DNA of 50,564 nucleotides, from IMG/VR virus record IMGVR_UViG_3300034691_000007, positions 1-50,564 of that record; one strand, written 5' to 3'. Positions 17,600-25,141 of the stretch are shown one piece after another. Position 1 is the stretch's first letter. Every line of letters begins with the position of its first letter. This DNA comes from a virus. A program made the translations under genes and the position numbers. The notes below the pieces were generated by a model. It worked only from the letters and a program-made list of their open reading frames with translations, did no database searches and was not told the DNA's origin.

Positions 17600-18240
17600 T
17601 GACGTTCCTCCCATTTCTCGAATGCGCCAATGAACATCTTGCAAGTCTCACTACGCAGTACGTCATCAACTGTGAAGTGGATGGTGTGTACTGGGAGGTC
17701 CAGAGCCGTAACCATGTTGATGAACTGTGCCAGACCAGAGTTCTTGAACAGGGGGCTGGTCTGTGCAATGTCTCCACACAGAACCAACTTACTGTTCTGA
17801 CCCATACGAGTCACCAGTACCTTGATTTGTTCAAAGGTCATATTCTGGCATTCATCAATGATTACCAGAGCGTTGTCCCAAGTCAGACCTTGGATGTGTT
17901 CCAGCATGTAATACTGGAGACGGCGGTTCTTCTCGTAGTCGAGCTGATGGTTAATACCTACACCATGAGCAATGAAGTTCTGTTGCAGTGGACGAATCCA
18001 AGGCTCCAGCTTCTCACGTTCACCGCCCGGCAGGAAGCCGTTAGTGTCAGCGAAGGATACGTTAGGACGAGCCAAGATCACTTGGTTCTTACGGCCCTCT
18101 TGGAGCCACTCTACAGCTCGACCAATGGCACCATACGTCTTACCTGTCCCAGCACTGCCATACGCCACTGTAGGCATTCTGGCACGGTCATGCAGGGCAT
18201 GTTCGTACAGTTCGTGAGTCTTAGTTGGTTGCAATGTCAT
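17596..18240 (-). CDS. phoH: PhoH-like P-loop ATPase
   Basis: A 214-aa single-domain PhoH. Walker A is GSAGTGKT (residues 28-35) and Walker B is LVIIDECQN near residue 115, with the family signature VILARPNVSFADTNGFLPGG between them. Start ATG 18240 was chosen because AAAGGTGA precedes it and the overlap with thyX is then 20 bases. PhoH proteins are common in phages. The biochemical role (RNA helicase or ATPase, phosphate or stress response) is unsettled. Confidence 0.92.
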   Translation of the reverse strand: MTLQPTKTHELYEHALHDRARMPTVAYGSAGTGKTYGAIGRAVEWLQEGRKNQVILARPNVSFADTNGFLPGGEREKLEPWIRPLQQNFIAHGVGINHQLDYEKNRRLQYYMLEHIQGLTWDNALVIIDECQNMTFEQIKVLVTRMGQNSKLVLCGDIAQTSPLFKNSGLAQFINMVTALDLPVHTIHFTVDDVLRSETCKMFIGAFEKWEERQ

Positions 18241-18907
18241 TTGAGTCACCTTTGAGTGCTTTCCAGCATACAGGGAACAACGGTTCAACAACTTGTTCAA
18301 TCAGATCAGCAAAGTCTTGTGCCTCTTTTTGAGCGTGTCCGTCCTTACGCAGACGCCAAAGGTAAAAGAAACTTGTCAGGCTGCCAGTCCAAACCCATGA
18401 GACTGTCATGGATTGTGGCAGCACCATTCGTGCCATTTCAGGAGCTACACCAGCTACGAGAAGATCATCATAGAACTGGAGGGCTAACTGTAGGAAGTTG
18501 TTGTACTCCTCCTTAATAGGTACAGGCTCATCCCAAGGCGCATTGTCAAAGATGTATACAATCTCTTCGTCACCACTACCCTGTTTTACAGAGCCAACAG
18601 GACGACCACGCCAAACATCAGGAACATAGAATTCAACACCAACATCGACGTAGCGACGAGACACCTCATTCCAACTAAGTCCAACTTGGTGCTTACCGAG
18701 CTGTCGAGCCAAGAACACAGGAGCCTGACAACGGATGGAAACTTGAACATGCCTGAAAGGACTAGTATGTTCGTGAGTAGCAAGGTAATCAATAAGTTTA
18801 GCATCTTTCTGGTCGAACTCTTCCTTCCACTTATCGAAGGAGACACGAGCGATGTTGGCTACCCGAAGGTCATCGCCCATGTGATCAATGTATTCAACTT
18901 CCAGCAA
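18221..18907 (-). CDS. thyX: Flavin-dependent thymidylate synthase
   Basis: Makes dTMP from dUMP using methylene-THF, FAD and NADPH. The ThyX motif is at residues 68-86: RQ at 68-69, KHQ at 72-74, then SxNExSxRY, a phage-type variant of RHRxxSxNExSxR with one extra residue after the basic triad. Start placed at TTG 18907, with GGAGG six bases upstream. This gives the family-typical N-terminus MLEVEYIDHMGDDLRVANIARVS (first residues only partly conserved) and 228 aa. It overlaps the HAD gene by 14 bases. It works with the reductase to feed phage DNA synthesis. Confidence 0.93.
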   Translation of the reverse strand: MLEVEYIDHMGDDLRVANIARVSFDKWKEEFDQKDAKLIDYLATHEHTSPFRHVQVSIRCQAPVFLARQLGKHQVGLSWNEVSRRYVDVGVEFYVPDVWRGRPVGSVKQGSGDEEIVYIFDNAPWDEPVPIKEEYNNFLQLALQFYDDLLVAGVAPEMARMVLPQSMTVSWVWTGSLTSFFYLWRLRKDGHAQKEAQDFADLIEQVVEPLFPVCWKALKGDSNDIATN

Positions 18908-19268
18908 CTGGAACCTCCGGCATATTACGGAATGTGTATGGAGCGATGGCACCCTTAGGGTAGCTGTTAACTACAGCTCCCGGACTGTCATCAACCCATA
19001 CGTCAACTTCTACCCCTAACCCTCTGAGGTACTGTCGCTTCGCTGTGAGGTTACTAAAGTACACCTTGTACCCTAGGTCCCGTATGAAGTCTAAGTCCTC
19101 TGGAAAAAGGTCTGGAGGCCTTGCAGTGCAGACAATGACCAAGTGACCACGCTTCTCCAAGAACTTCATCAACTCAAGGAACCCAACAGGGTCCCGAGTG
19201 ATGGTGTTGTCAAAGTCGAAGCTGAAAACAGTGGGCTGTGTAGGCCCACAGCCGTAGTTATCGTTCAT
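18894..19268 (-). CDS. HAD-superfamily phosphatase
   Basis: A 124-aa HAD-like hydrolase. Motif I is SFDFDNTIT (nucleophile Asp and acid Asp), motif II is VCTAR, a Lys follows in TAKRQ, and motif IV is WVDDSPG. No cap domain fits in this length, so a small nucleotide or polynucleotide 3'-phosphatase substrate is plausible. It starts at the TAATG overlap at 19268 and overlaps the ribosome site and start of thyX, in a nucleotide-metabolism operon. Substrate not determinable from sequence. Confidence 0.82.
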   Translation of the reverse strand: MNDNYGCGPTQPTVFSFDFDNTITRDPVGFLELMKFLEKRGHLVIVCTARPPDLFPEDLDFIRDLGYKVYFSNLTAKRQYLRGLGVEVDVWVDDSPGAVVNSYPKGAIAPYTFRNMPEVPVAGS

Positions 19269-19420
19269 TAACAACCTCCACAAAGGATGTGTTCTTCCCA
19301 ACTGGTGTGGATGAGAAGGCCATCGAACTCATCACTGAAGTACCATCCGTTGTTGGCCTCTTCTTCAGTCAAGTTAAGGGTGACGTCATTGAACAACTGC
19401 CCGTATCGTTCCTTAGTCAT
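19268..19420 (-). CDS. Small acidic hypothetical protein (50 aa)
   Basis: Start set at ATG 19420, just after the metallophosphoesterase stop. A longer frame would overlap that gene by 53 bases. The product has an acidic centre (NLTEEEANNGWYFSDEFDGL) and ends in CGGC. The two Cys at the end might bind metal or form a disulphide. No family recognised. The stop is coupled to the HAD gene start. Confidence 0.55.
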   Translation of the reverse strand: MTKERYGQLFNDVTLNLTEEEANNGWYFSDEFDGLLIHTSWEEHILCGGC

Positions 19421-19436
19421 GCCACCGACTTCATAC

Positions 19437-20204
19437 TTATCGTCCAAGCAAACGCTCCACACTGATTTGTTCAAGATCATAAGCACCATCCTTCACATCA
19501 TGCAGCATAGCTACACCACGGAAGTGATTGTTACCTTGATAGCCCTTGTAATCCTCATCGTGAAGGTAGCAAGCGCCACAGATAAGCGCACTAATCTTAC
19601 GACCATCATTGAGGTATTCCTGAGCAAACTTGAAAACCTGTTCGTGACCTTGTACAAAGGAAAGTTTGAGTTTATTAAGACGATACTCAGCAGTTCCACC
19701 GAGGGGACGACCAGATAGAGGATTATATGCGTAATGCACAAAGCTAACACCCCCAATCTTGATAGGCTTCAGGAAGTCATGGACAGTAAAGCCAGTGTGC
19801 TCTAAGAGCTTCTCGTATGTAACCAACTCACGCAACTCTGGGAAGCGTTTAATACGCTGTTCATGGTTGCCAATGAGGAAGTCCAGTTGAGGGCGGTAGA
19901 TTTTCTTCTTGTTAGCAGCCTGATTGAACTGCAATTCGCGGAGAGGTTTGATAATCTCCCACATTGCAACCCGACCTGCTGCCACATCAGCCGCTACTTC
20001 AGCACCATCGAAGACTAACCGATTGTTCTTCGGGAAGTCATATGTGCTGAGACTCTTCATGTCCCAGTGATCACCAATGTGGACGATGTGAGTAGGACGT
20101 TCTTTCACAATCAGTTGGCCAATAGCCTTCATCAGTGGAAGATTCAACTCCAAGTTGTCTGGGCGAATCTGTGTGTCAAAGATTACCAATACATTATTTG
20201 CCAC
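19437..20204 (-). CDS. Calcineurin-like metallophosphoesterase
   Basis: A 255-aa phosphoesterase with the metal-binding blocks in order: an N-terminal VIFDTQ (D-x-Q where D-x-H is usual), HIGDHWD (GDxxD), FLIGNHEQR (GNHE), and GHEQ late (GHxH variant). The Gln replacements are also seen in phage enzymes of this fold. Possible substrates are nucleic acid ends or cyclic/linear phosphodiesters. It overlaps the diphosphohydrolase-like gene by 11 bases. Confidence 0.85.
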   Translation of the reverse strand: MANNVLVIFDTQIRPDNLELNLPLMKAIGQLIVKERPTHIVHIGDHWDMKSLSTYDFPKNNRLVFDGAEVAADVAAGRVAMWEIIKPLRELQFNQAANKKKIYRPQLDFLIGNHEQRIKRFPELRELVTYEKLLEHTGFTVHDFLKPIKIGGVSFVHYAYNPLSGRPLGGTAEYRLNKLKLSFVQGHEQVFKFAQEYLNDGRKISALICGACYLHDEDYKGYQGNNHFRGVAMLHDVKDGAYDLEQISVERLLGR

Positions 20205-20526
20205 GGTTTAGTTCCTCACTACGATCATCAAGCTCAGGATGTGTTCGGAACCCTTCGGCTAAGAACATTGCGTTACAGAAGATATGGTCAACGTGGGGTA
20301 GGCCAGACTCTGGATCAATGTCCTCACCAGCTAGGTAGGCTGACAGATGCCGTAGCATACTGTCACACACCTCTGTGTGCTTGAGTCCCTTGTGCCAATT
20401 ACCACGAGCATACTTCTTGGCCCCGAAGGCCAGCACCTCTGACATACCCTGAAGCCCATGACGGGCCTCAAGGATCATCGAGAGAGGTGCTTTACCGGCA
20501 TTAAACCGGGCACCTAATTCAGCCAT
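20194..20526 (-). CDS. dATP/dGTP diphosphohydrolase-like protein
   Basis: A 110-aa all-helical protein with the signature [12 protein letters not shown], then [19 protein letters not shown] and [20 protein letters not shown]. This pattern is that of the phage dATP/dGTP diphosphohydrolase N-terminal family (MazG-like helices). In phages that substitute 2-aminoadenine the longer enzyme removes dATP and dGTP, but no PurZ or DpoZ is present here. A general nucleotide house-cleaning role is more likely. Confidence is good for the family and low for the substrate. Confidence 0.78.
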   Translation of the reverse strand: MAELGARFNAGKAPLSMILEARHGLQGMSEVLAFGAKKYARGNWHKGLKHTEVCDSMLRHLSAYLAGEDIDPESGLPHVDHIFCNAMFLAEGFRTHPELDDRSEELNRGK

Positions 20527-20695
20527 TCTTCAGGGCCTCTATAAAGTAAAAACCACTGTCCATGTGAATGCCATTCAACTTTTCGCAATATGCATCGGCG
20601 TCTTCAAACCTGTCAAACTTTTCCTTATAGAACCATTGGTCATATTCAAAATCAGTCTGATCGCAAAAGACTACATGGAACTCGTAACCTTGCAT
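20519..20695 (-). CDS. Small hypothetical protein (58 aa)
   Basis: A 58-aa frame filling the gap between two genes, starting in a TAATG overlap (20695) and overlapping the next gene by 8 bases. It is aromatic- and acid-rich ([20 protein letters not shown]). Probably a compact alpha/beta domain. No family recognised. Confidence 0.65.
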   Translation of the reverse strand: MQGYEFHVVFCDQTDFEYDQWFYKEKFDRFEDADAYCEKLNGIHMDSGFYFIEALKNG

Positions 20696-20949
20696 TATGC
20701 CTCCAGTACCGCTTCAGCTTGGCCAAGAACAGCATTACGTGTTGTACTGTACCCTTGCTCTTTGACACGAGCAAACATGGCCAGTAGGGCTGTTTTATCC
20801 TCGTCAGTAAACTGAGCTGCATATAACTGCGCCTCTAGCTTACCTTGATCACCAAACAGGTTGAAGAACACAGCGCAGCGATTCCATGCTTGCAGCTCCT
20901 TGTTCTTTACATCATTGAACAGGGACTGGCCTTTAAATTTATTCGTCAT
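20695..20949 (-). CDS. Hypothetical helical protein (84 aa)
   Basis: Start set at ATG 20949, eight bases after AGAAGG; a longer frame would run deep into the HNH gene. The protein is helical with FNDVKNKELQAWNRCAVFFN and a C-terminal Ala/Glu/Val helix. No signature found. It lies downstream of the HNH endonuclease and is translationally overlapped with it. Confidence 0.65.
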   Translation of the reverse strand: MTNKFKGQSLFNDVKNKELQAWNRCAVFFNLFGDQGKLEAQLYAAQFTDEDKTALLAMFARVKEQGYSTTRNAVLGQAEAVLEA

Positions 20950-21388
20950 CTTCATCGCCTTCTTCAAAATTGATTTCTTCTTTGCTACGTCTCCGACGTT
21001 GCTTAGCAACCTCTGTCTCCTCAAGTGACTTGACGGAGTGGCATGCTTTACATACCAGTTGGAGATTACTACTGTCACAGAACATACGCTCGATGCATTC
21101 ATCCCAAGTTGTGAACCCAACTGCTGGGTCAATGATGGGGACGATGTGGTCAACGAAAATGTTCTTGACACGCTTACGCTTTTCAGTGTCCATCACGGTA
21201 GGTGGAACTTCCAAACCACAGCATTCACACTTGTACAAACCCCGGCTTACGTTAGCTCGTTTACGGCAACGTTGGATAGGTCCCCACTTTCGTGTGGCAG
21301 CCCTGAGGTTGTTCTTAATGAAGCTATTGAACTTGGCTTGAGTCCACTGCCCGTCACACTTTACTGCCTCACCTGATGGTCTAGCCAA
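20939..21388 (-). CDS. HNH endonuclease
   Basis: A 149-aa nuclease with a zinc-supported beta-beta-alpha-metal fold. C54/C57 and C113/C116 form two zinc CxxC pairs. The active site is DH at 80-81 (VDHIVPI), N108 and H117. The basic N-terminus could bind DNA and the tail is very acidic. Start TTG 21388 has GGAGG six bases upstream and an 8-base overlap with the preceding gene. Single free-standing HNH genes in phages may be homing enzymes, or help packaging or host DNA breakdown. No intron or intein was noticed. Confidence 0.87.
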   Translation of the reverse strand: MARPSGEAVKCDGQWTQAKFNSFIKNNLRAATRKWGPIQRCRKRANVSRGLYKCECCGLEVPPTVMDTEKRKRVKNIFVDHIVPIIDPAVGFTTWDECIERMFCDSSNLQLVCKACHSVKSLEETEVAKQRRRRSKEEINFEEGDEDDE

Positions 21389-21569
21389 CCTCAGCCTCCG
21401 CAACTGGGACGACGCTGATGAGGCGTGCTGCTTGGACCATCAGGGTAAGGTTCTCATCGTCGTCAAGAAAGGCAACTAAGCCTTCCTTCACTTGGATATC
21501 AAACACCTCTACTGTAGACGTAATGGGTTCGCCATAATGGTCACAGTAGGTGACAACTGCCTTAGTCAT
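21381..21569 (-). CDS. Small acidic hypothetical protein (62 aa)
   Basis: A 62-aa predicted beta-rich protein (VVTYCDHYGEPITSTVEVFD) overlapping the oxygenase stop by 8 bases. It has no membrane segment. No family recognised. Confidence 0.62.
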   Translation of the reverse strand: MTKAVVTYCDHYGEPITSTVEVFDIQVKEGLVAFLDDDENLTLMVQAARLISVVPVAEAEVG

Positions 21570-22122
21570 TTGTCTTCTCCTTCAAGAAGCAAACTACAAC
21601 GAATCGTGAGTCAGCAGATTCTGCTGGCCAACGGGAGTGGTACTGTCTTGCATCGTAGATGAACAGGTCATTTGCTCGTTGGTCAGCATACTGAGTGACA
21701 ATCCAGTTGTGGTCATTTTCAGTATGAATGCGCTCTTCCCACTCAGCAGGGTATGTTCCATAGACTGAGTGAGCAAACAGTGCAGTTCCTGTGTGGCCTC
21801 CGTTAACGTAGTAGACAGCAGCGACTGTTGGTTGCTCACCCTCAACCTCCCCATCTGAGTGGATACGGAATGTTGTGTCTGTGTCCTTGTCGTTGAACCG
21901 ACAGAAACACTGGAGCATTTCAAGTTCCTTTCCAGTGGAAGCTTGAATGGCTGCATGGAGTGCCTCTCTCGTCTCCTTAGGGGCTAATGCAGCACACATC
22001 TGCACTTCCCCACCCAAAGGTATTGCCTCGAAGTCAGCTCGGCACAGGTAGCTCTTCAGGGCTGCTATCGTGTCCGGCTTCAGTGCTTCCTGCACTGTCC
22101 GGGCGCTCATCAAACATGACAT
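21562..22122 (-). CDS. 2-oxoglutarate/Fe(II)-dependent dioxygenase-like protein
   Basis: A 186-aa double-stranded beta-helix enzyme. The iron triad is visible as H88-x-D90 (RIHSDGE) and H162 (YHSRWP), and R173 lies 11 residues later as the 2-oxoglutarate anchor. The segment AAVYYVNGGHTGTALFAH forms the central strands. Such phage enzymes hydroxylate nucleobases, nucleotides or proteins; the substrate cannot be assigned. The N-terminus is uncertain: ATG 22122, ATG 22110 or a later start, because this frame overlaps the exonuclease gene by 76-89 bases. Confidence 0.75.
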   Translation of the reverse strand: MSCLMSARTVQEALKPDTIAALKSYLCRADFEAIPLGGEVQMCAALAPKETREALHAAIQASTGKELEMLQCFCRFNDKDTDTTFRIHSDGEVEGEQPTVAAVYYVNGGHTGTALFAHSVYGTYPAEWEERIHTENDHNWIVTQYADQRANDLFIYDARQYHSRWPAESADSRFVVVCFLKEKTND

Positions 22123-23002
22123 ACTTAACTAGCTCTCCATCTTCGTCAATCTCACGAACCATCCACAGCAGTTGGCACTGCTCATTCATTTCTTTACGCC
22201 AGTCATCCCCGTACTTAGCAAGGTAGAGTGCAGCAGTTCTTTCAAACAAATCGCCTTCTGTCTTGGCGTCGTAAAGGGATTCGTAAGCAGTGACAGGACC
22301 GCACCTTGGTAGGCCGGGGATGTTGTCAACAGAATCTCCTGTAAGGACTTGACTGTAGAAGAACGCAAGACCGGTGCCGATGATTTTCTTACCACCTTTA
22401 AGCTCGATGGCTCCGATCTCTGTAACTCTAACAGGGCCAAACTGAGCCTGTCTGCCACATTCCCAGCCATAGTGCATCCCCGGTGTAATACGCAAATCTT
22501 TATCACGAGAGCAGATGATCGTGTCCAGCTCAGCAATACGTGCATACTGGTCGATTGACATGAGGTCGTCTGCTTCCATGCCGAACGCAATCTTCACGTC
22601 GTAGGTAGCAATCATGTACGCTGTGAGATTGTCATAGTGAAAAGGTTTCTCACTCTTGCGAGTGCCCTTATACACTTTCTTCTCAGCCACTGCGTCTCGG
22701 AAGTTAGGTTGGTAGTCCTGTTCAGGCAGACCGGCCTTCTTCAGTTTCTTGTTGGCTTGCTTGTGCATGCGTCGGTCATTGGTAAGGTACAGCACAGGAG
22801 GTTCGGTTGCCCAAACCTCCGCACAGATTTCCTTAATCTTCTGATCGAGCAGGTCCGCTACGAAGTCGAAGTTACGAACGATCAGCTCACCTGTACAAGC
22901 TTCAGCTTCTTCCTTCGTCATCCCCGGCTTGGGCAGGTCAAGATACTGACCTGAATGCCCAATCTCGTAGCGGAGCACATCTGCGTCGATTAGTGGAGTC
23001 AT
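22034..23002 (-). CDS. 5'-3' exonuclease (FEN/PIN-like)
   Basis: A 322-aa flap endonuclease/exonuclease related to T7 gp6. Metal-binding Asp blocks are present: PLIDADVLRYE, GMEADDLMS, ICSRDKDLR, and the helix-hairpin-helix region TGDSVDNIPGLPRCGP. It would remove RNA primers, process recombination ends and degrade host DNA. It starts in a TAATG overlap and lies in the replication operon downstream of polymerase and SSB-like genes. Confidence 0.92.
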   Translation of the reverse strand: MTPLIDADVLRYEIGHSGQYLDLPKPGMTKEEAEACTGELIVRNFDFVADLLDQKIKEICAEVWATEPPVLYLTNDRRMHKQANKKLKKAGLPEQDYQPNFRDAVAEKKVYKGTRKSEKPFHYDNLTAYMIATYDVKIAFGMEADDLMSIDQYARIAELDTIICSRDKDLRITPGMHYGWECGRQAQFGPVRVTEIGAIELKGGKKIIGTGLAFFYSQVLTGDSVDNIPGLPRCGPVTAYESLYDAKTEGDLFERTAALYLAKYGDDWRKEMNEQCQLLWMVREIDEDGELVKYVMFDERPDSAGSTEAGHDSSPEELPVPS

Positions 23003-23328
23003 TAGAACCCGCCAGTTGCAATCTGGATTTCAGTCTCTTGCTTGGCAAAGTCTGCCAGACGAACTTCATCTAGTCGGGTTTGCTTGGCTGTCGAGACAGG
23101 CTTAAGACGCTTACCATCAATGGTGAACGGCTTGACGTCCAGATCAATGTGCTTACCTTTCAGGAAAGCAGCGAGAAAGATTTTACGGAAGTGGTAAGGG
23201 TCTTCATCGACACGCACAAGACTGTCACCAGCCAGATACACAATGTCGCCCTTCTTCACACCATAAGTCCCCAAAGTACCGTCCAGAACTTCAGCAAACT
23301 GACCCACTTGAACTTCTTTATTACTCAC
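23002..23328 (-). CDS. Hypothetical protein (108 aa)
   Basis: Start is GTG 23328, which overlaps the previous stop and has GAGG upstream. The N-terminus (GQFAEVLDGTLGTYGVKKGD) resembles a small beta-barrel such as SH3/KOW but is not diagnostic. The rest is basic. No family recognised. It lies directly before the exonuclease gene, so a replication accessory role is possible. Confidence 0.65.
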   Translation of the reverse strand: MSNKEVQVGQFAEVLDGTLGTYGVKKGDIVYLAGDSLVRVDEDPYHFRKIFLAAFLKGKHIDLDVKPFTIDGKRLKPVSTAKQTRLDEVRLADFAKQETEIQIATGGF

Positions 23329-23491
23329 CTAGTGCTTCCTCTATTGCTTTCTTTTGAACATCTGTGAGAGCTGGGTAATCGTCCAGACGGTCAAGGTCTA
23401 TGCGAGAGTAAGCCATAGACCGACCACTGATACGATACTGGAACTCACGCTCCCACAACCAGTGGCCATCACTCCAGACGAAGATGACCAT
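23321..23491 (-). CDS. Small hypothetical protein (56 aa)
   Basis: A 56-aa frame with a TAATG-coupled start (23491) and an 8-base overlap with the next GTG start. The N-terminal part is Trp-rich (FVWSDGHWLWEREFQY) and the C-terminus helical and acidic. It fills an otherwise empty gap. No family recognised. Confidence 0.66.
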   Translation of the reverse strand: MVIFVWSDGHWLWEREFQYRISGRSMAYSRIDLDRLDDYPALTDVQKKAIEEALGE

Positions 23492-23673
23492 TATTGCAGT
23501 ACGATGATGGCGTCAGTGAGTACAGCTTGCACACTAGCCAGTGTTGACTGAATGCGTGCTTGCAATACTTCATGACCTACCAGTTGGTCCACTCGGGCCT
23601 GTACCAGACCAAGTTTCTCCAGATAGAAATACAGCTCGGCTGTTAGTTGCTCGTTGGTTTGAATCTCACTCAT
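23491..23673 (-). CDS. Small helical hypothetical protein (60 aa)
   Basis: Start at ATG 23673, just after the SSB-like gene stop, with AGGAG nine bases upstream inside that gene. The product is a single long helix pair (TAELYFYLEKLGLVQARVDQ) rich in Leu, Val and Gln, possibly a coiled coil that oligomerises. Function unknown; a partner of the SSB-like protein is conceivable from position only. Confidence 0.62.
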   Translation of the reverse strand: MSEIQTNEQLTAELYFYLEKLGLVQARVDQLVGHEVLQARIQSTLASVQAVLTDAIIVLQ

Positions 23674-23675
23674 AC

Positions 23676-24410
23676 TTACCACTCCTGACCGTCTTCTGGT
23701 TCACCGTCAATATCATCGTCGTCTTCAGGCTCCTCAGCTTCCTCTACAGGAGGCTTGGCAGGCTTGCCCTTACCCTTGGCAGGCTTAGCCTTAGCACCGC
23801 CCTCCAGAGCTTCCTGAAGCGGGCTACCGTCGAAGTCAAGGTTGCCCTTGATCTTATCTTGCAACCACTCTGGCAGAGACTTAAATACTTCCAAGTCTGG
23901 CTCGTCCAGTACGAATACTTTCGGAGGGTTAACCAGCTCAGGTGCCTTGGCAGCATCACGAGGACGCATTGCAGAGACAGCCTGAATGTTGTTGTAGATT
24001 TTACCAGCGTTCTTGCCAGTACCTACGTTGTTGACAATCACCAGAGTGCATGGTGTTTCAACCAGCTCTGTGAAGTCACCACCGTATGCCTCGGTTGGGT
24101 CCAACGCTTTGTAACGCTTAGTGCTGGTTGCCAAGTCAGCGTCAAGGTTACGCAGTGGGAAGGTCTCAGACAACCAACGAGGTTTGTCCTCGATGTCATC
24201 ACCGTTCTCATCCTTCATGAACTCATCAGCGAACTCGTAAGTCAGCATGATTTCATGTGCTGGTGGCTTGGCTTCACCCTTGTAAGGACGTTGCTCTTGG
24301 ACACCCAAGTCCAGAATCTGTACCACACGAGCTGGGTAGCTACCAGCGTCGATAGGTTCTTGAGCAGGACCACCACCAACTTTAGGGACGTTACGTGCAT
24401 TCAATGCCAT
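23676..24410 (-). CDS. Single-stranded DNA-binding protein-like
   Basis: A 244-aa protein of a type common in podovirus replication modules. It has an OB-like core with PARVVQILDLGVQEQRPYKG and PPAHEIMLTYEFADEF, a Lys/Pro/Gly-rich linker (about residues 200-218), and a very acidic tail ending in an aromatic residue (DGQEW). An acidic tail with a terminal aromatic is the protein-interaction design of T7 gp2.5 and bacterial SSB. It would coat ssDNA and recruit polymerase and helicase. The assignment is by architecture and neighbourhood; the core is not a classical SSB match. Confidence 0.68.
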   Translation of the reverse strand: MALNARNVPKVGGGPAQEPIDAGSYPARVVQILDLGVQEQRPYKGEAKPPAHEIMLTYEFADEFMKDENGDDIEDKPRWLSETFPLRNLDADLATSTKRYKALDPTEAYGGDFTELVETPCTLVIVNNVGTGKNAGKIYNNIQAVSAMRPRDAAKAPELVNPPKVFVLDEPDLEVFKSLPEWLQDKIKGNLDFDGSPLQEALEGGAKAKPAKGKGKPAKPPVEEAEEPEDDDDIDGEPEDGQEW

Positions 24411-24535
24411 TAGTTTGTTGCCTCTTTGATATTAAGAATTGTTGCTATCTCTGTCCACATCTTGTCACTTGCTTCTTCCGACTGGAATAGGCAATGCCAG
24501 ATTGACCAGATAAACACTGACCAGACTATCAACAT
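24410..24535 (-). CDS. Small hypothetical protein (41 aa)
   Basis: A 41-aa frame between the 92-aa membrane gene and the SSB-like gene; its stop overlaps the SSB-like start (TAATG). The N-terminal half is hydrophobic and Trp-rich (MLIVWSVFIWSIWHCLF), so it may sit in the membrane; the C-terminal half is soluble. The ribosome site is weak (GAGCTG). It may serve mainly to couple translation. Confidence 0.5.
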   Translation of the reverse strand: MLIVWSVFIWSIWHCLFQSEEASDKMWTEIATILNIKEATN

Positions 24536-24536
24536 A

Positions 24537-24815
24537 TCACAGCTCTGGTTTAAGTATGAGCTTCATGCCCACTTGACTTGCAAGGAATTCAGTCTTCTCC
24601 AACCACTTACCTTGGTCTGTCTTCACGTAGCATTGAAACCAAACATACTTCGTGTCAATTTGCTTGGCCTCGCCGTACTTAGTACAGCTCAGGTAGCCGA
24701 TTGGGTAGGTCACTGCATAGGCAATGAGTCCACCAATGATAGGCACTGATAGGCCTTTGAGCAGGGTGAACGCCACCCCAATGATTTTACTTGTTATGCT
24801 TTTCTCGTCTGCCAC
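24537..24815 (-). CDS. Membrane protein (92 aa)
   Basis: Start is GTG 24815 in a TAGTG overlap with the ParB-like gene. A hydrophobic stretch (about residues 11-42, including LSVPIIGGLIAYAVTYPIGYL) could span the membrane once or as a hairpin. Two Cys (in YLSCTKYG and FQCYV) may pair. Function unknown; a membrane protein inside the replication operon might anchor the replisome, which is speculation. Confidence 0.6.
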   Translation of the reverse strand: MADEKSITSKIIGVAFTLLKGLSVPIIGGLIAYAVTYPIGYLSCTKYGEAKQIDTKYVWFQCYVKTDQGKWLEKTEFLASQVGMKLILKPEL

Positions 24816-25141
24816 TATGTCCTCACGTTAATGTGTTTGCTGCCAATGTACAGTGCAGCAGCCAGCCTGTGGTTTCCATCAGTAACCCATAGGTATGGGT
24901 CTCCTTCTCCTGTGAAGTGAACGTCTACGTCAATAGGCTCGTAGTCGTTGTTCTCTACGAAGTAAGCCACACGAGCAGCGTGAAGCCATGTACTTCTGTG
25001 GTCCATTTCTGGACCCAGTGGGGCAGACTCAACCCAGCCATCACGAAGGCACTGTTGTACATGCTCTCGTGTAAGTTGGTTGTTAGTGCCCCAAATGTTT
25101 ACAGCGTATGGATCAACCAATAGATCAATGAATTTCTGCAT
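24815..25141 (-). CDS. ParB-like (ParB/sulfiredoxin fold) protein
   Basis: A 108-aa single domain with the ParB-fold signature WVTDGNHRLAAALYIGSKHI, where DGxHRLAA is the nucleotide-binding loop in ParB, sulfiredoxin and related phage proteins. It lacks a DNA-binding helix-turn-helix, so it is not a partition protein. It could be an ATPase, CTPase or nuclease-like accessory. It overlaps the DNA polymerase stop by 17 bases, so the two are made together. Confidence 0.75.
   Translation of the reverse strand: MQKFIDLLVDPYAVNIWGTNNQLTREHVQQCLRDGWVESAPLGPEMDHRSTWLHAARVAYFVENNDYEPIDVDVHFTGEGDPYLWVTDGNHRLAAALYIGSKHINVRT

Noticed and set aside
17459-17644. Longer 61-aa version of the small membrane protein
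   Set aside because: The GTG at 17599 has a strong GGAGG and a GTGA overlap; the upstream ATG has neither.
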